Part shown: in pieces, positions 52,501 through 64,000 of the stretch | Numbering within the stretch: position 1 is the first letter of the stretch | Layout of the letters: every line of letters begins with the position of its first letter | Source of the DNA: Spodoptera frugiperda | Lineage: Eukaryota; Arthropoda; Insecta; Lepidoptera; Noctuidae | Direction of reading: 5' to 3' | DNA length: 64,000 nucleotides | NCBI RefSeq assembly: GCF_023101765.2 | Contig: NC_064214.1 | Span: 5,524,001-5,588,000 of the forward strand | Position numbers and translations under genes: made by a program | The notes under the pieces: model-generated | Seen by the model: only the letters and a program-made list of their open reading frames with translations | Told to the model about the DNA's origin: nothing | The model's database searches: none

Positions 52501-53919
52501 TTAATCAATACCGTTGCTAAAGAACAATAAATGCAAAATGGTGCACAGATTATATCAAAGTTACTATATCCGTAAAGTCTATCAGAATCTCTTTTTCCCC
52601 TTGAATAGCTCAGTAACTACTGGGAGTATCATTGTTTAGTTTATTCATGGTTCATTGGAAATTCAGTATTATGACAACCTCGATTACAGATAAGTAATTC
52701 TAATTCATGTTTATACATGCAAAAAATCAAGGGCTTATATTGCAACACAAAACCCAAGATTACAATACAATTATATGCTATCTATATTACATGCCCTACT
52801 TTAATGAAAACTTATAATCATAAGGATTTAGTTTGTATAATCTCTTTAGGAATGTGTAACAATATAGTAAAGATGTCTGCACACAAAACTACTTAATCAC
52901 TTTGCAATAGGGTTGAAAATCAAGTAACAAATTCTAATTGGAGTAGCTTCATGTGCGAGTATCTCTACATCTCTGTAGAATAGTTAAGCAAGTATGAGAT
53001 AAACTAGTACTTGTGACAAGTGGTGTATCTCATCCGAGTCGTCCAGGTTGCTCATGTCATCGATATTGCTGATATCGTCAATATTGCTCATGTCCGCATC
53101 ACTGAAGTCATCTCCTGATAGTGCCAGGCCCTCTGTCTCATTCTCAAGCTGTTCAATGAAACCACTAGCGCAGTATGGGCATGTGTAATCCTGGAATTAG
53201 AGGAAAATTCTTGTTTACTTTTGATAATGTTTGTGTTTGGCGGGTAATGTGGAATAATAGTAATAGGGGCAGCCCCATGTATTAGACATTTGTTGGATAC
53301 TTCTATAATAGGTAACACTAGGTCCTTCTGCTGTTTATATTGGAAAACAAGTACTCAATATTCCAGACAGTGACAAATTACTAATACATAATGATTACTC
53401 AAGGTCTCCTGATAAGAACATGTCCTTGGTGATTCTGTTTGGTCTGATTGAATATTCTTATTGACATCAATGACATTTGTGGATCTATTGTGAGAAGTAA
53501 GGATGCAGATTACACAGTACATAGAAATATGCACAAGCTCACAATACAAAAACCTACATAACACAAATGATGTAATTGCGTAAAATTGACTATTTCCGTC
53601 AATCCTGACCCCAGAACAATTTTCTAAAGAAATGTCACGCAGTATTGTGAACCGACCGGCTGCACCAATAAGAATCCTATTGGAAATTAGCCACGGAAAT
53701 CTCGCCTCCCAACATACACTTGCGTGAAATAGACTTGAGATTGCATTAGGATAAAGTAATAATTGTCTTTACAGAGTAATAAATTAAAGGGAGGCCTGAC
53801 CTAAGAGAAATATAACCAAAATTATTGATTTTTACCTGCAAAACATCTTCGAATTCAATGTTACACCTGTGGCAGAAAAACCGAGCGGTGGGTCTCCGCT
53901 CTACCAAAGCGTCAGCCAT
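49329..53919 (-). CDS. RNF126: RNF115/RNF126-type RING-H2 E3 ubiquitin ligase, complete, seven exons
   Basis: The spliced frame (53836-53919, 53011-53190, 51116-51171, 50469-50611, 50196-50357, 49660-49884, 49329-49576) gives 365 residues, somewhat longer than the roughly 300-residue vertebrate proteins. The N-terminal zinc finger has Cys16, 19, 32 and 35, as in the BCA2 finger that binds ubiquitin or client proteins. The RING-H2 is complete: Cys199, Cys202, Cys217, His219, His222, Cys225, Cys236, Cys239. The family transfers ubiquitin in protein quality control and receptor traffic; Drosophila has one such gene, Iruka. Residues 61-78 are three acidic six-residue repeats; the region after the RING is Pro/Ala-rich and then Ser-rich. 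All introns are GT-AG and the phases agree. The 3' end of the protein is less conserved and could be spliced differently. Confidence 0.9.
49660..49884 (-). CDS. RNF126: RNF115/126-like, coding exon 6
   Basis: Residues 209-283. Holds the remaining RING ligands (CDHIFHANC and CPIC) and a Pro/Ala-rich tail. The acceptor is TTGCAG|GTG and the donor ACC|GTAAGT. Confidence 0.88.
50196..50357 (-). CDS. RNF126: RNF115/126-like, coding exon 5
   Basis: Residues 155-208. Encodes LDAVVTQLLGQLENAGPPP, a conserved helix before the RING, and the first RING pair CSVC. The acceptor is TTCCAG|GTC and the donor CTG|GTCAGT. Confidence 0.88.
50469..50611 (-). CDS. RNF126: RNF115/126-like, coding exon 4
   Basis: Residues 107-154 plus one base of Gly155, with a Gly/Ala-rich segment and DYVFGGEG, a stretch typical of the linker before the RING in this family. 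The acceptor is TTACAG|TAG and the donor AAG|GTAACT. Confidence 0.82.
51116..51171 (-). CDS. RNF126: RNF115/126-like, coding exon 3
   Basis: A 56-nt exon for residues 89-106 plus two bases of Arg107 (GTPPMLNDLAFLMSGGRL). The acceptor is TTTCAG|GGC and the donor ACG|GTGAGT. Its length is not a multiple of three, but the next exon restores the frame. Confidence 0.78.
51955..52180. promoter_or_regulatory. Intronic E-box-rich patch
   Basis: CACGTG occurs at 51972-51977 and 52049-52054, the second inside the palindrome CCACGTCACGTGG; CACGTC recurs near 52098. CpG density is above that of the intron around it. bHLH factors such as Myc/Max or MITF/TFE types bind CACGTG. It may be an enhancer or alternative promoter; no transcript evidence is available. 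Confidence 0.3.
53011..53190 (-). CDS. RNF126: RNF115/126-like, coding exon 2
   Basis: Residues 29-88. Completes the zinc finger (DYTCPYCASGFIEQLE) and then encodes the acidic repeat. The acceptor is TTCCAG|GAT and the donor CAA|GTACTA, which is weak. Confidence 0.85.
53836..53919 (-). CDS. RNF126: RNF115/126-like, coding exon 1
   Basis: Starts ATGGCTGACGCT and encodes residues 1-28, with the first half of the zinc finger (FFCHRC). The donor is CAG|GTAAAAA. The ATG lies in AAAATGGC, also a YY1-like core. It ends in phase 0. Confidence 0.88.
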
Positions 53920-54696
53920 TTTCAAAATATTATAGTCACAGTTTCACCAACAGATATTTAAAGTTTTAAATATGTGCTTGAGGATTGTGCTTTCAAACTC
54001 TCAACAAAAATTTAACAATCGCCATTTTTTTATAAGACATGCACAATCTATGGTCAGGTTATTTTTCAGTGAAAAACACAGATGATGCAATGATACAGAT
54101 TATAAATTATAATTGAGGCAATATTTTTGTCTATGATGTTAAATTAACTTTCTTTATAAATATTATTTTGATATAATAGTTATAAGTTTATTAAATTATT
54201 AGTAGCGTAATTTTTAATTATATTTTTCCTATTTTTAAAACCTACAATAATAAAAATAATTGTTAGTTTTCAATGTTGCCATATTTTAAGGATAAATATT
54301 TGTATATGGCAATTCAAACATTTATCTGTCGTTGATCGTTTGCGTGTTGCTGTGGGTCGTAATTATTTTAAATTATAAAAATATTGCTCACAACATGTAT
54401 TTGACATCATATCATAGTAATTTTAATGTTCATTATGATTAGTTCAAATAAAAAATCCCTGTAAAGTATAGTAATCTAATATATTAGTGAATAATTTGCA
54501 TCGAGATAGTGTAGTGTTTGCGCAAATATTGTTATCAAAAATATTTAAAATTAGTAGAATCATGTGGAAAACTGTTAATTTAATCAATTATCACCTTCCG
54601 TTTAACCTAATATAAGGATCTATTTATATATAGTTTAAAAACAGAGTTGAAATCGATCAAAGTGGGTCATCGCCGTGTTGGTGTTATTTGATTACA
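53920..54696. promoter_or_regulatory. Divergent promoter region between the ligase and myotubularin-like genes
   Basis: The two start codons lie 777 bp apart facing away from each other, so this interval must hold both 5' UTRs and promoters or one shared promoter. A YY1/Pho-like GCCATTTT (54021-54028) sits about 100 bp upstream of the ligase ATG. No TATA box with a clear initiator is seen, as is usual for housekeeping genes. Confidence 0.5.
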
Positions 54697-54753
54697 ATGA
54701 ATGAGAAAAAGTTGGTTCAAAACTTCAAGAGTTACATCAATGTATCTCCATTG
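54697..54753 (+). CDS. MTMR10: MTMR10-like, coding exon 1
   Basis: Starts ATGAATGAGAAAAAG in the context ACAATGA and encodes residues 1-19. The donor is TTG|GTAAGT. It ends in phase 0. An in-frame upstream exon cannot be excluded. Confidence 0.75.
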
Positions 54754-57700
54754 GTAAGTTGTATGTGTGTTTTATTAAACTGTGACGTTTAGTCGTTAAT
54801 TTTGGAGGAAAATATCAGAAAACAATATTGCTGTGTTATTTATTTTGATATAGGTTAGAAAGTTGTCCCATTGACAACATCTACTTAATACATACTAAGT
54901 AACAAAGGTAGCTTAATATCAGTGTACTGTAGTAAAAGTTCTTTCCTTTTATTGCAGAGTAAAGGAGAGAAAAATGGTTCTTTACAAGAGGTGAAGCCTA
55001 AACTTCTGAATGGTGAGTAATCAGACTAAACCAATATTTAAAATAATCCTAGAGGACATTTAAATCATTGCTTTATACATCTAAACACTTTCAGAGTAAC
55101 TGAGTAACAGAAAAAAGGTTATACTCAAACAAAATTGGTTTACTTAGGGGCTATACTTATAATTAACTTATAATTTTGATATTTTCCAATTGGACAAATG
55201 AATTTGTTACCATTTTTGGATATTATCTATTAGATTAGTGCCCATTGAATGTATAAACCTACTTGAAGTGCCATGATGTTTATAATGAAATAAAATTATT
55301 TATTTCTATAGGATTATTTATTTATTTTAAATGAGACTGACATTTCCTATGTGATTACTCTAATAAAAAAAAAAACACTAAAATAAACCTAAATTCTTTT
55401 TTGTTGTCAGTATTTCAGTACACATTAATTTTATGTGGGAACTTGGTCAATTTTAGAAGCCCTAGATTTGTGACAAAATAATATTTAACAGAGAATATTA
55501 TATTACCCGTTGAGGGTTGAGGAATACAGATGTGGTTAGTTACTTCAGTAACCCATGGTATGCCAGAATGAGATCAATGTGACACACAATGTGTTTTCTA
55601 TTATGTCTCATTTATCGGCAGACAAGAAGAAGCTTACTAATATATCCTTTTTATACAACATAACTCTTACTCCCATGCTCAGAGTTATCCAATGGTTAAC
55701 ATAGTCCTTAGTAGTTAAATGTTTTTGGAATAAAATCGTTTGAATAGTGTAAGTAATCTTTAAATGTCTCTGAGTATGACAGTTATTTAGATTATGTTTC
55801 AGTAAATTAAAAACAATACAATAAACTCTACACATACACTGTACAGACTAGAACAGTGTTTCTTTAATTGAGCCTCTAGTAATTCTTAGTCTCTATTTTA
55901 TTACTGTGTGTTGACTATCTCTTGTTTGGAGGTCCAAAAACCTTGCCAGATGTAAAAACAAACCTTCACCATTTTCAAACTATACCCTTTAATTACAAAT
56001 TGTTTGAGAGTAATTATTAAGTAAAGTTAAAACAAAAGATAGTTAATCCTTTTTTATATATTGTAAACCACTCATTTGTAAAGAACTCCTCATTGTTACT
56101 CTTTTTCTAATTGTTTTATTATATTTCTGTTTATTGTACTTATTGTGATTTACATTATTCCTTCACATGTTAACAATACCCTCAGGGAAGCTGGAGCAGG
56201 ATAAATAACTTTTCAATAAATGCTTTAAACTGAGTATATTAATTTGATAGGAAGGGAAACTATAATTTATTGTTGAAATCAATACAAAAACCAAATATGT
56301 ACATAACAACATTTACCTCGAATCATTTTGGTATTAACTTCCAACATTTTTAATTTACTCAACTATTCGTCGGCTTACGAAAGGTCAATGACACGTAACA
56401 TGTCATCTTAATTATGTCCTATCCAAGGGCAAAACAATGTAACCTGTTTATACACAAATATCTTTTATTTCGCCCAAGTAGGTATAGTACTGATGCAAAT
56501 TACAATAATAATCATTATGTATGCGTTACGTACGCGTAACTGTATCGCCATTTATGAATGCCTGGTAACTTGAGTGAGCCATAGTAAATGGATGATAGGA
56601 AGTGGTGTCCTATACACCAGTTGATAGTGTATTGTCATTCGCAATGGGTGTTCTGAGGAAAGGTACGTTATAATAACTATTTTATTGCTCGCATTTCATG
56701 CTCTCCTGTTAGCTATCTAATTAATTTTACACATAATTATCGTTATCAGTGACCTTGTCCACAGCATTCTTATCGAAATTATTTTATCATATACTGACAG
56801 CACAAAAATGTATAGTAATTATGTATATTCTATTTACAAATAGCAAGGATAGTGTATGTCCTTGCTTATTTGTAAACATTACGAATATACCTGTTAGTGA
56901 TTCACCAAACAAGCAACTCTGTGTTTTTGACATCAGCCTAAATTGTGTGCACAAAGCAAAGATGATATTCATGATTCGTCTACCTATATCTTTAATTCTT
57001 TAGTGTTACGCTTAAATACAAGTGTTTATGCTTTGCGTAGATAAAACATTTACAAACATATCCCACATCGATTAATGAAAAATAAACCTTACGAAATATT
57101 TAAAAACAGTGATGATGCACTTGAGTTTTCCTTGAAATACCATAAGCCTAAGAATAAGAAGTAAACCGCCAAAATACATACAATACCGCAAATATTTTCG
57201 CTGCACGGTACAGCGTGAGTCAAAGACAACGTTCACGGTCACTGCGGATTGCGCAAATCATTCTTATTTCCTTCTACGAATCGCGATAAAAACTATGGTC
57301 CAGATCGTTGAGTGCGAAGGCCGCTAGAAAGTCCAATTGTATCAGACGATAAAGTAAAACTAATCTCTTTAAGCTGTAATTTCTCGCACATAACAATGTC
57401 CTCGGTTGTGATGAAGCCCTAGTACTTGTTTTGTTTTGACGGTCAATGTGTTATCTTTAAAACATGTTTCGTTTTTACTAAACTAGCGACTCCGGTGCGG
57501 TTTCAGGCCATCTACTCTACACCGATCATAGCGTGCTGTTTTACAACCTATAACCTTCCTCTATAAATGAACTTTCCAACACAAAAAGAATTATTAAAAA
57601 CGGTCCAATAGTTCCGGAGATTAATGCGCTTAAACTCTTCAGCTTTGTATATTAGTAAAGTATTGATAAGATATTTAGATTAGGACATAATTATACCATT

Positions 57701-60700
57701 GAGCAACAATTCTAAGGCCTAAATGCTACGTTGAAATTGCAACAATAGCATACTGATTACGGGTATGAAAATTAAATAGGATACTATTGGTAGACAGGTC
57801 GCTAGCACAGTTTTACCAATTGCAAGAACAACCCGTTCCTTCGGTCTAATAATTCTTACTTTACATTCTTTCAAATAAAGTTTCTAAATGCCATTCTACA
57901 TACCTTCATGCGTACAACTCCCCAAAAGTGTAAACAAAGTAAACATTGTGTGTACATTATACTTAATAGGTTTGATGCGCCTAATTGCTATTAACCTAGG
58001 ACCCAGCCCCTTTCCAAAATCTAGAAAACAATTAATTAACAGTTTGTCGGACCAGCCAAACAATAATAAGATTCATGCGCGGCTATCCAGTTACTAAACC
58101 AGGAAACAATATAACACAGACCTATTTCATTATACACATCGATACAATTTTAAATTAAAGTTGAAATTGACTGTGGTTTACAGATGCATTGTATACGACG
58201 TTGCAATGCTTCATTATTTACAACAACAATACATGAAAAGTCCATTAAATAAGAGATATTAACATTGTTAATCAGAGCGCGGTTTACGTAACACAATATT
58301 TATAAATTAAAATTAACGCGTGACTCACTGGCCGAGTAGGTCGTTGCCGTTTTTTTTATTGATAACGTGTTTATTATAACTGAAAAAAGGTAAATAAAAT
58401 CTTTTGCGATCTTTTTCTTATGTAAACGCTAGCTAATGTAATCAGTAACATCGTTATGTAAACAAATCTTCAATATTCGACATGAAAGTAAGATTAGGTT
58501 TACTTTTCCATAACAATAGTTATTAGTTTCACATTGATCGCTTACATATTTCATGCGAACGCGTTTTACAAAATTGTTTCGTTAAAATTGTGCTAAAATT
58601 AGTCAGACTCGATACTTTTTGTAATGAAAAAGTGCGTCATTATGTACCTACCGGCAAGTCTAGTGCAACGAAGCTCTACGTCAATAACACGTCACCTTGA
58701 GAAATCTCGCGATGACGTGAACCAACGTAACAAAAAAGTCCGCAACAGTCATGATTCTCGGCGATAGAAAAAACCCTTGTTCTCACACTTTCAGTTTGTT
58801 TACGTCTCAATTTGAATGATTATATAGGATAGGCGAATCATACAGAAAAACACACATTGCAATTTACTTAGTAGTGATGAATAAAAATTGGGATTCCAGC
58901 TTTCCAGTTTGCCACTAAATCTAACGATGATTTCCTCATAAAGCAACACAGGCCAAGAGCGGACCGGGTTCCGGGTCCTCCAATTCGTCCGTGGCCTGTG
59001 TAGCTCTATAGATTTCCATAAAATAAGGTCAAAGGGAATGCGACTAATAGACAGATAAACGCTGAAAACAATAATGTTTTGATTTATTCCTATCTCAAGT
59101 GCATTTGCAAATACACATCATACGCACGTAGGTCCGGAACAATGGTTTTATGGATGGAAATAGTCGTTTGAATGGATATGGAAAGAAATGACTAGTTATT
59201 GAACGTTGCCACATGGATCAATTAAGATCCGGACACCCAAAACATGCAGAATTGTCGAGTCCAATAATCCTAGCAAACTTGAGTATGATATTATCATTCA
59301 ATGGCAGCAATGTAACTTGCTTACGGGATTTCGATGACGTTTCACTTACTGTTTCAAATAACCATCTTTGTGTAGGAGATAAGAGCAACAAAAACATGTA
59401 TATTACCATAGCCAATTGATAGGTTAATGAACTCTTGTTGTCCACAGGCGAGCTGGTGACGGGAGCGGCGCACAGCGTGGTGATGCTGACGCCGCTCAGC
59501 GAGTGGGACCGCGGGAGATTCGGCTCGCTCTTCATCACCAACTACAAACTGTCCTTCGTACCCTTGGAGAACTCAACCAATGATGTGAGTACTTACACAG
59601 ATCTATTTATTTATGTATCTTATATTCCCTGGAGGAATAGTAAACTAGAATTTCGAATATCTACAAATCTAATAATTAATCCTATCTAAGACTAATTCAG
59701 CATTAGTAATAGCGATCAATCGATTCGCCATAATCTACAGATTTTTAGAAGATTGTCCCTATCACGATAGGAAGTTTATCCTAACTATGGAAACTTTATT
59801 GGTTCAGTTATTCATGTTATACCAATCTAATTTTTTTATCATTATGTCTACAGCAATTAAAAACATACCGTTGCGTTGACGCATCCTAACAAACAGAATA
59901 ATAATATTATGTTTAGGTACTAGTAAGACATAAATCTTGACTAAATGGGTCATTACTCTAAGGAACTCCCCGGCGGGGTAATACCTTAGTAACACAAACT
60001 ATTAATAAGGAAATATTGTTAAATACTTTAACAAGAGATAAAAGGGAGGCGACTGTCGGGGAATTTCGATGAGGGGACTTTTTAAAGTATACAAACTGAA
60101 CAGGGTGCACTTACGACTAATTAGACATAGCAAGAACCAAAACAATGATAACAATATTTTCTCAAAACATATATAGCACATTCCAAAGAAGTATTTCCTC
60201 TGAAATAGAAGTCCTGTAAACTTGCAAAGATCGCGTGGCGATGGTGGCATAGTACCTATTTTGGTCCGTAATTCGTCCGTGATTACGTAAGAGCTGACTA
60301 AGGGATAAAAGACTTCTTTAAACTGAAATCTCCAATGCTCTTGTTAAGTATAAAGACAGAATCAATTCCTTTTATATAGAAGAGGTCCATGATCTATCAA
60401 CAAACTGTCATGATATCGAACTGGTAACAATATTTATCTTATTTATCCAGGAGTACTGCCAAAGGAACTATCTGCTCGGCGCATTCGACGTCCCACTAAC
60501 TGGGGTTGGAGCTGTGTGGCTGACGGACGGTGGACCGCAGCGACGGCGGCGACTCATGCCCTACGGAGACATGCCTGGCAAAGTAAAGGGACTCCAAGTT
60601 ATATGCAAGGTGAGTTCAGGCTAATAAACTAGTGTTATAGTAAAAACACCGTATAGGGATCTGCTTTAGGTCTATTTTGAGTTGTTGGCATTTCAAAAGG

Positions 60701-63700
60701 ACCTTTTTCATAGTCTAATTGATGATTTAAGTTTGTTATTTTGGATGACGTAATGACCTTTTCAGGCTCCGCAGTGGCCAACTACAAACAGCTCCAACTT
60801 TAAAGAATTGGACTTAAACTCTACAGAAATCTTTATCTTCAAATCAACAATTTTCCTTAATTAAAAAGTACTTATTGGAGAGCCAATTCATTCATTGCAT
60901 ATAGTTATCGATATCGCTTTGTCCTGCAGAAGTACCAAAATAGATTGTTCGAAGATAATTGTCAATTCTTTCCAATGAACGTATGTTTGCTAAGTTTACC
61001 TAAACTATCTGTTCAAAAACAAATACATATAGATAAAAGTACGTAGAACTCATTCCTACAATCAACGATAAAAAGTGATCGCTTCAAATTCGTAAATATT
61101 TTTTCAAACTCTTTGTGCTCATGGAAAAGCATTCATTTTTACCCAGACAATCTTATTTATTCACGTTGCAATTGTGTAAATAGATAAGAAGTAATCATTC
61201 ATAAAACGTCAAAGATATCGATTAAAATACGTGTATAACTATGTATATTATTATTCTATGTTATACCTACATCCTATTACCTTGTGAGTTCTCAGAATCG
61301 ATTCCCCAATGAAGGAAAAGATCACAATTTTGTCATTAGCCGCTTTATTATCACTTTTGCCTTAAGTCTTCTTGTTTAGCAATCGCGTTTACTATCAAAA
61401 GGAAATAAAATACTGTAGGTAACTACCTATGTAGATAAGATATGTGACTAATAAGTACGTAGGTATTAACTTTTAATTTATGTTTATGCATCCAAACAAG
61501 GAGTTAGTACGTCACCTGTATGACTTTTTGACGCATCTGTTTAAAGCTATATAATTTATTAATAATAATAAATTAAATTTAAACTTAAATAAAATATCTT
61601 CATTCTATCCTTTAATGAGAAACGTATGAAAATTTGTTGAATATTTGTTAGTTTTGAGTATATGTCATTCAGTCAAAACAGATGAACTTTGTTCCATAAT
61701 ACTTAAAGATTATTTTGCAATCTACTTAGATATTATCAGCTAATAAAATTGTGATTATAACATGTACATAAACCTGCTATCGAAAGAATTCTAGTAAACC
61801 TCCCACCTTTATCCATATCCATGTTCACGTAACATAGTTTACGGTAGTGCACTTTTTAAACAAAATATGTGCGTTTTCCCTGTAAGTTATTCTCGCCGGG
61901 TGCATGCGAATTTCGCCCAATGATGGTCGACCGCCATGTTTGTCGCCTTTACATAACTCATAAGTGTTACATTCACAGATTATGTATAGTTAGTACTTAG
62001 TACACAGATGTGTTAGCAATCCGTTCGGGTCACTTATCTAATCAGATTAGCGCGTGACTCAATGTCACATGGATAGCGAGTGGATATGTCAATGTATTCA
62101 CAATTACATCAATTATGTAGGTAATATAGCTGGGATAAAAAGTAGCCTACAGTACAGTACACCCCTTATAACATGGAACTTACAACATGTGAAAAGTGGG
62201 TATACATTGTAGTAGCATTACTTGTCATAATGCACCTCTGCCTACCCCTTAGGGGATAAAAGGCGTGACGATATAAAAAAATATATAAAAAAGTAGCCTA
62301 TGTCATTCCAGACTACGATATCTGAGTTAAATTTCGACCAACTCTGTGTAATTTTCGGTCAATCGTGGATGCCTTTGCAAACATGTTGTCCTAGTACCGC
62401 ACCTATTAGACAAACAATTTTAGTTATCCATTTTAACCGAATTCTTTAAAGATATGAATGATCCAATATGTGGCACACATGATAGGTACATAAGGTACAA
62501 TATGACTTAACCGAAATTGTGACTTAGCCCATCATAAGTTATCGTTACAAATAATAACATACCGTCAGTGTGTGATGGTAAAGTTTATATTGAAATAACA
62601 ATGTTTGGTGCGAAAAATCCCAGGTTTACAGATACATAGTTATATTTACAAGACCACAGCCCTTGGTTTTGGGCTTGGCAATATATTTCTGATGATAATA
62701 ACAGATGAATAATCAATCTGGTATTTTTATAGACGTTGAATCATGAATCACTTGTTTAACTGTTTCCTTTGAGCACAAGATTCTTCTCAAAATTGGCGTC
62801 ACTCAGCTGATAAATGTGCTAATGTGTGTGTGAAATAAGGAAATTATATACAAATATGTTCGGAACTACATATTTCGTCATAATATTTATTTTAAATAAT
62901 TAATTCGTTCCATTTTCCTTTAAAGTTGACAAATTGCAATTAACCCAAACTGTTCGATTTACGTACGTACGTGCGATTACGTACTCAAACGCTACTCAAT
63001 TTTAAGTTGTACTTAAATATCGTGCTATCTCTTTCATTTTATAAAGAATTGATAGTGACAGAACTACATTTGAGAGCGTCTTAAAATTGAGTAGCGTTTG
63101 AATATTCGGGCATTAGTCTTCTAAATACCATAAATCAATAATCCTTCTATTACAGAACATGAAAGTCCTAACATTCAGCTTCGCGAATTCGCCTATAGAC
63201 AATGGAAGAAAGATAGCCCTCGCTCTCATGCACCACGCCTTCCCGAAACGGCACGACCTACTCTTTGCATTCGAGTACAGAGAGCCATACTACCCCACAC
63301 TCCCATCCGACATGAACATGTTCCAACGCCCAGGAGACTGGAAGAGAGAACTAGAACGGTGTGAATGTCCTCATTGGAGGATAACTTGCATCAATGGAAC
63401 TTCGGACGCCTTCATGTTAACCGCAGGAGAGACCCTTATAGTACCCAGTTCGGTGTTAGATTATAATTTAATGGAGTCTGCGAGACATTTCCGATCAGGC
63501 CGTGTGCCTATTTGGGTGTGGGGTAGGCCTGAAGGTGCGGCGTTGTTGAGGAGTGGAGAACTATTGAGTACTGAGCAGTCGGCGACGGCTGAGAGTGTCT
63601 TGTTAGAACAGGTATGTTTTGTTTTAAATGGTCTTTATGTTTATATCTATAGAGTTTAACCTTTTTTGGTGAAAGAGAGTAAAATAGCAGCGCAACTTTC

Positions 63701-64000
63701 ATTATCATAATACTTAGGCTTGTTTTTTTAAGTAATCACATTAGTGCCGATCAAAAGTATTAGGAGTAAAATATATGGCCTATCATTCTCAATAGCTTCT
63801 TTATGGGTACAGGAATCAATCTTACATAGATAAACTTTGTGATATTGTCGACATAAACTACCAATTTTACTGTTATATTCTCGCAAAGTCGACTGACAGC
63901 TAACAGAAAGTTAGAAGAAAGCAGCACTAACATTATAATCCGCATGAAATCGGTTCAGAACTTAATCTAATTAGTCGTGCTTTAAATTGTTTCCTTTTTA
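54697..64000 (+). CDS. MTMR10: Myotubularin-related protein, MTMR10 group, 5' part; runs off the window
   Basis: Five exons (54697-54753, 54958-55012, 59448-59584, 60451-60609, 63156-63611) splice in frame to 288 residues, and the last ends at a donor, so the gene continues. Residues 38-170 form a PH-GRAM domain: GELVTGAAHSVVMLTP, then FGSLFITNYKLSFVP, YLLGAFDVPLTGVGAVW and MKVLTFSFA. Residues 141-200 (KIALALMHHAFPKRHDLLFA, then FEY) lead into the phosphatase-like domain. Family members act on, or as pseudophosphatases regulate, membrane phosphoinositides. The GAFDVPLTG and LLFAFEY pattern fits the MTMR10/11/12 group, which lacks the catalytic Cys, but that motif lies outside the window and its state is unknown. 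Confidence 0.85.
54958..55012 (+). CDS. MTMR10: MTMR10-like, coding exon 2
   Basis: Residues 20-37 plus one base of Gly38 (SKGEKNGSLQEVKPKLLN). The acceptor is TTGCAG|AGT and the donor ATG|GTGAGT. The KPKLLNGE transition into the GRAM domain fits the family. Confidence 0.8.
55013..59447 (+). other. Intron 2 of the MTMR10-like gene
   Basis: A 4.4-kb intron, AT-rich. It holds a family F-like fragment at 57530-57665 and a CCTAGTAC motif at 57418-57425. The frames here have no domain support. Confidence 0.7.
57530..57665 (+). repeat. Family F-like 3' fragment
   Basis: Shows CTATAAATGAACTTTCCAAC, TCCAATAGTTCCGGAGATTA and CTTCAGCTTTGTATATTAGT in the order known for 3' ends of common lepidopteran repeats. 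Compare CAAATAGTTGCGGAGATTAA near 45350. Confidence 0.55.
59448..59584 (+). CDS. MTMR10: MTMR10-like, coding exon 3
   Basis: Residues 38-83, the first part of the PH-GRAM domain. The acceptor is CCACAG|GCG and the donor GAT|GTGAGT. GC content is higher than in the introns. Confidence 0.88.
60451..60609 (+). CDS. MTMR10: MTMR10-like, coding exon 4
   Basis: Residues 84-136, the middle of the PH-GRAM domain (NYLLGAFDVPLTG). Contains a basic RRRR run in a loop. The acceptor is ATCCAG|GAG and the donor AAG|GTGAGT. Confidence 0.9.
62161..62276 (+). mobile_element. tRNA-derived SINE, family B, 3' fragment
   Basis: Shows CCCCTTATAACATGGAACTT, TGAAAAGTGGGTATACATTG and CACCTCTGCCTACCCCTTAG in the family B order and ends with AAAAGGCGTGACG. 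The tRNA head is missing. Confidence 0.7.
62984..63101. mobile_element. Small foldback element in intron 4
   Basis: TCAAACGCTACTCAATTTTA (extending to AG) at 62984-63005 is the perfect reverse complement of 63080-63101, with 74 bp between. It ends about 55 bp before coding exon 5. Size and symmetry suggest a MITE; no clear target duplication is seen. Confidence 0.65.
63156..63611 (+). CDS. MTMR10: MTMR10-like, coding exon 5
   Basis: Residues 137-288, from the last GRAM strand (NMKVLTFSFA) to the start of the phosphatase-like domain, with DWKRELERCECPHWRITCIN and RVPIWVWGRPEGAALLRSG, the latter matching the family segment of R-x-P-x-W-x-W followed by G-x-x-L-x-R. The acceptor is TTACAG|AAC and the donor CAG|GTATGT. 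Confidence 0.92.
63612..64000 (+). other. Start of intron 5, MTMR10-like gene
   Basis: Follows the GTATGT donor. AT-rich with no feature that I can name. The next exon lies outside the window. Confidence 0.7.

Larger units (their letters stand above)
49577..53835 (-). other. Introns of the RING ligase gene
   Basis: Six GT-AG introns. The second (51172-53010) is the largest at 1.8 kb and holds a CpG-rich patch with two CACGTG boxes. The third contains a GC-richer stretch near 50750-50860. No repeats that I recognise occur within these introns, unlike the region to the left. Confidence 0.6.
60610..63155 (+). other. Intron 4 of the MTMR10-like gene
   Basis: A 2.5-kb AT-rich intron with a SINE fragment (62161-62276), a CCTAGTAC motif (62390-62397) and a foldback element close to the acceptor (62984-63101). 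Confidence 0.75.

Overview
The window looks like nuclear DNA from a moth or butterfly, most likely a noctuid-type moth. It is AT-rich, its two protein genes have insect-type GT-AG introns, and it carries tRNA-derived SINEs, an R1-clade LINE and the dispersed repeats typical of Lepidoptera. The order-level call is firm; the family-level call is inference from remembered repeat types, and no database search was possible.

Layout. Positions 1-49,300 are a long stretch with no convincing host protein gene. Most of the protein-like reading frames there are chance frames or shadows. This stretch holds a 5'-truncated R1-clade LINE with an intact reverse-transcriptase frame and a 13-bp target-site duplication (2,793-5,453); four short retroposons that share the last ~150 bp of that LINE; several tRNA-derived SINE families; three copies of a ~280-340 bp MITE-like repeat; a small LTR element without gag or pol (TRIM, 35,876-36,859); a GC-rich foldback element with Harbinger-like features nested inside an older repeat (34,762-35,193); and a long lepidopteran dispersed repeat with an internal 149-bp tandem duplication (44,234-45,711). 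Between the repeats lie GC-rich islands, a few with promoter-like or factor-site-like motifs.

From 49,329 to 53,919 on the minus strand is a complete seven-exon gene for an RNF115/RNF126-type RING-H2 E3 ubiquitin ligase (365 residues by my splicing). About 780 bp away, in the opposite direction, starts a myotubularin-related gene of the MTMR10 group (54,697 to beyond the window end); five coding exons (288 residues) are visible and the phosphatase-like core continues outside. The two genes are divergent and may share one promoter region. One modifies proteins with ubiquitin and the other belongs to a phosphoinositide-linked membrane family; nothing in the sequence shows that they act together.

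The most unusual signals are (1) an over-represented short motif, CCTRGTAC, found 18 times on either strand, in single-copy DNA across the whole window and outside exons; (2) the LINE-tail mini-retroposon with a fixed 5' end; and (3) two clusters of CGTAGC/GCTACG in GC-rich patches 1.7 kb apart. All splice sites, counts and alignments were read by eye.
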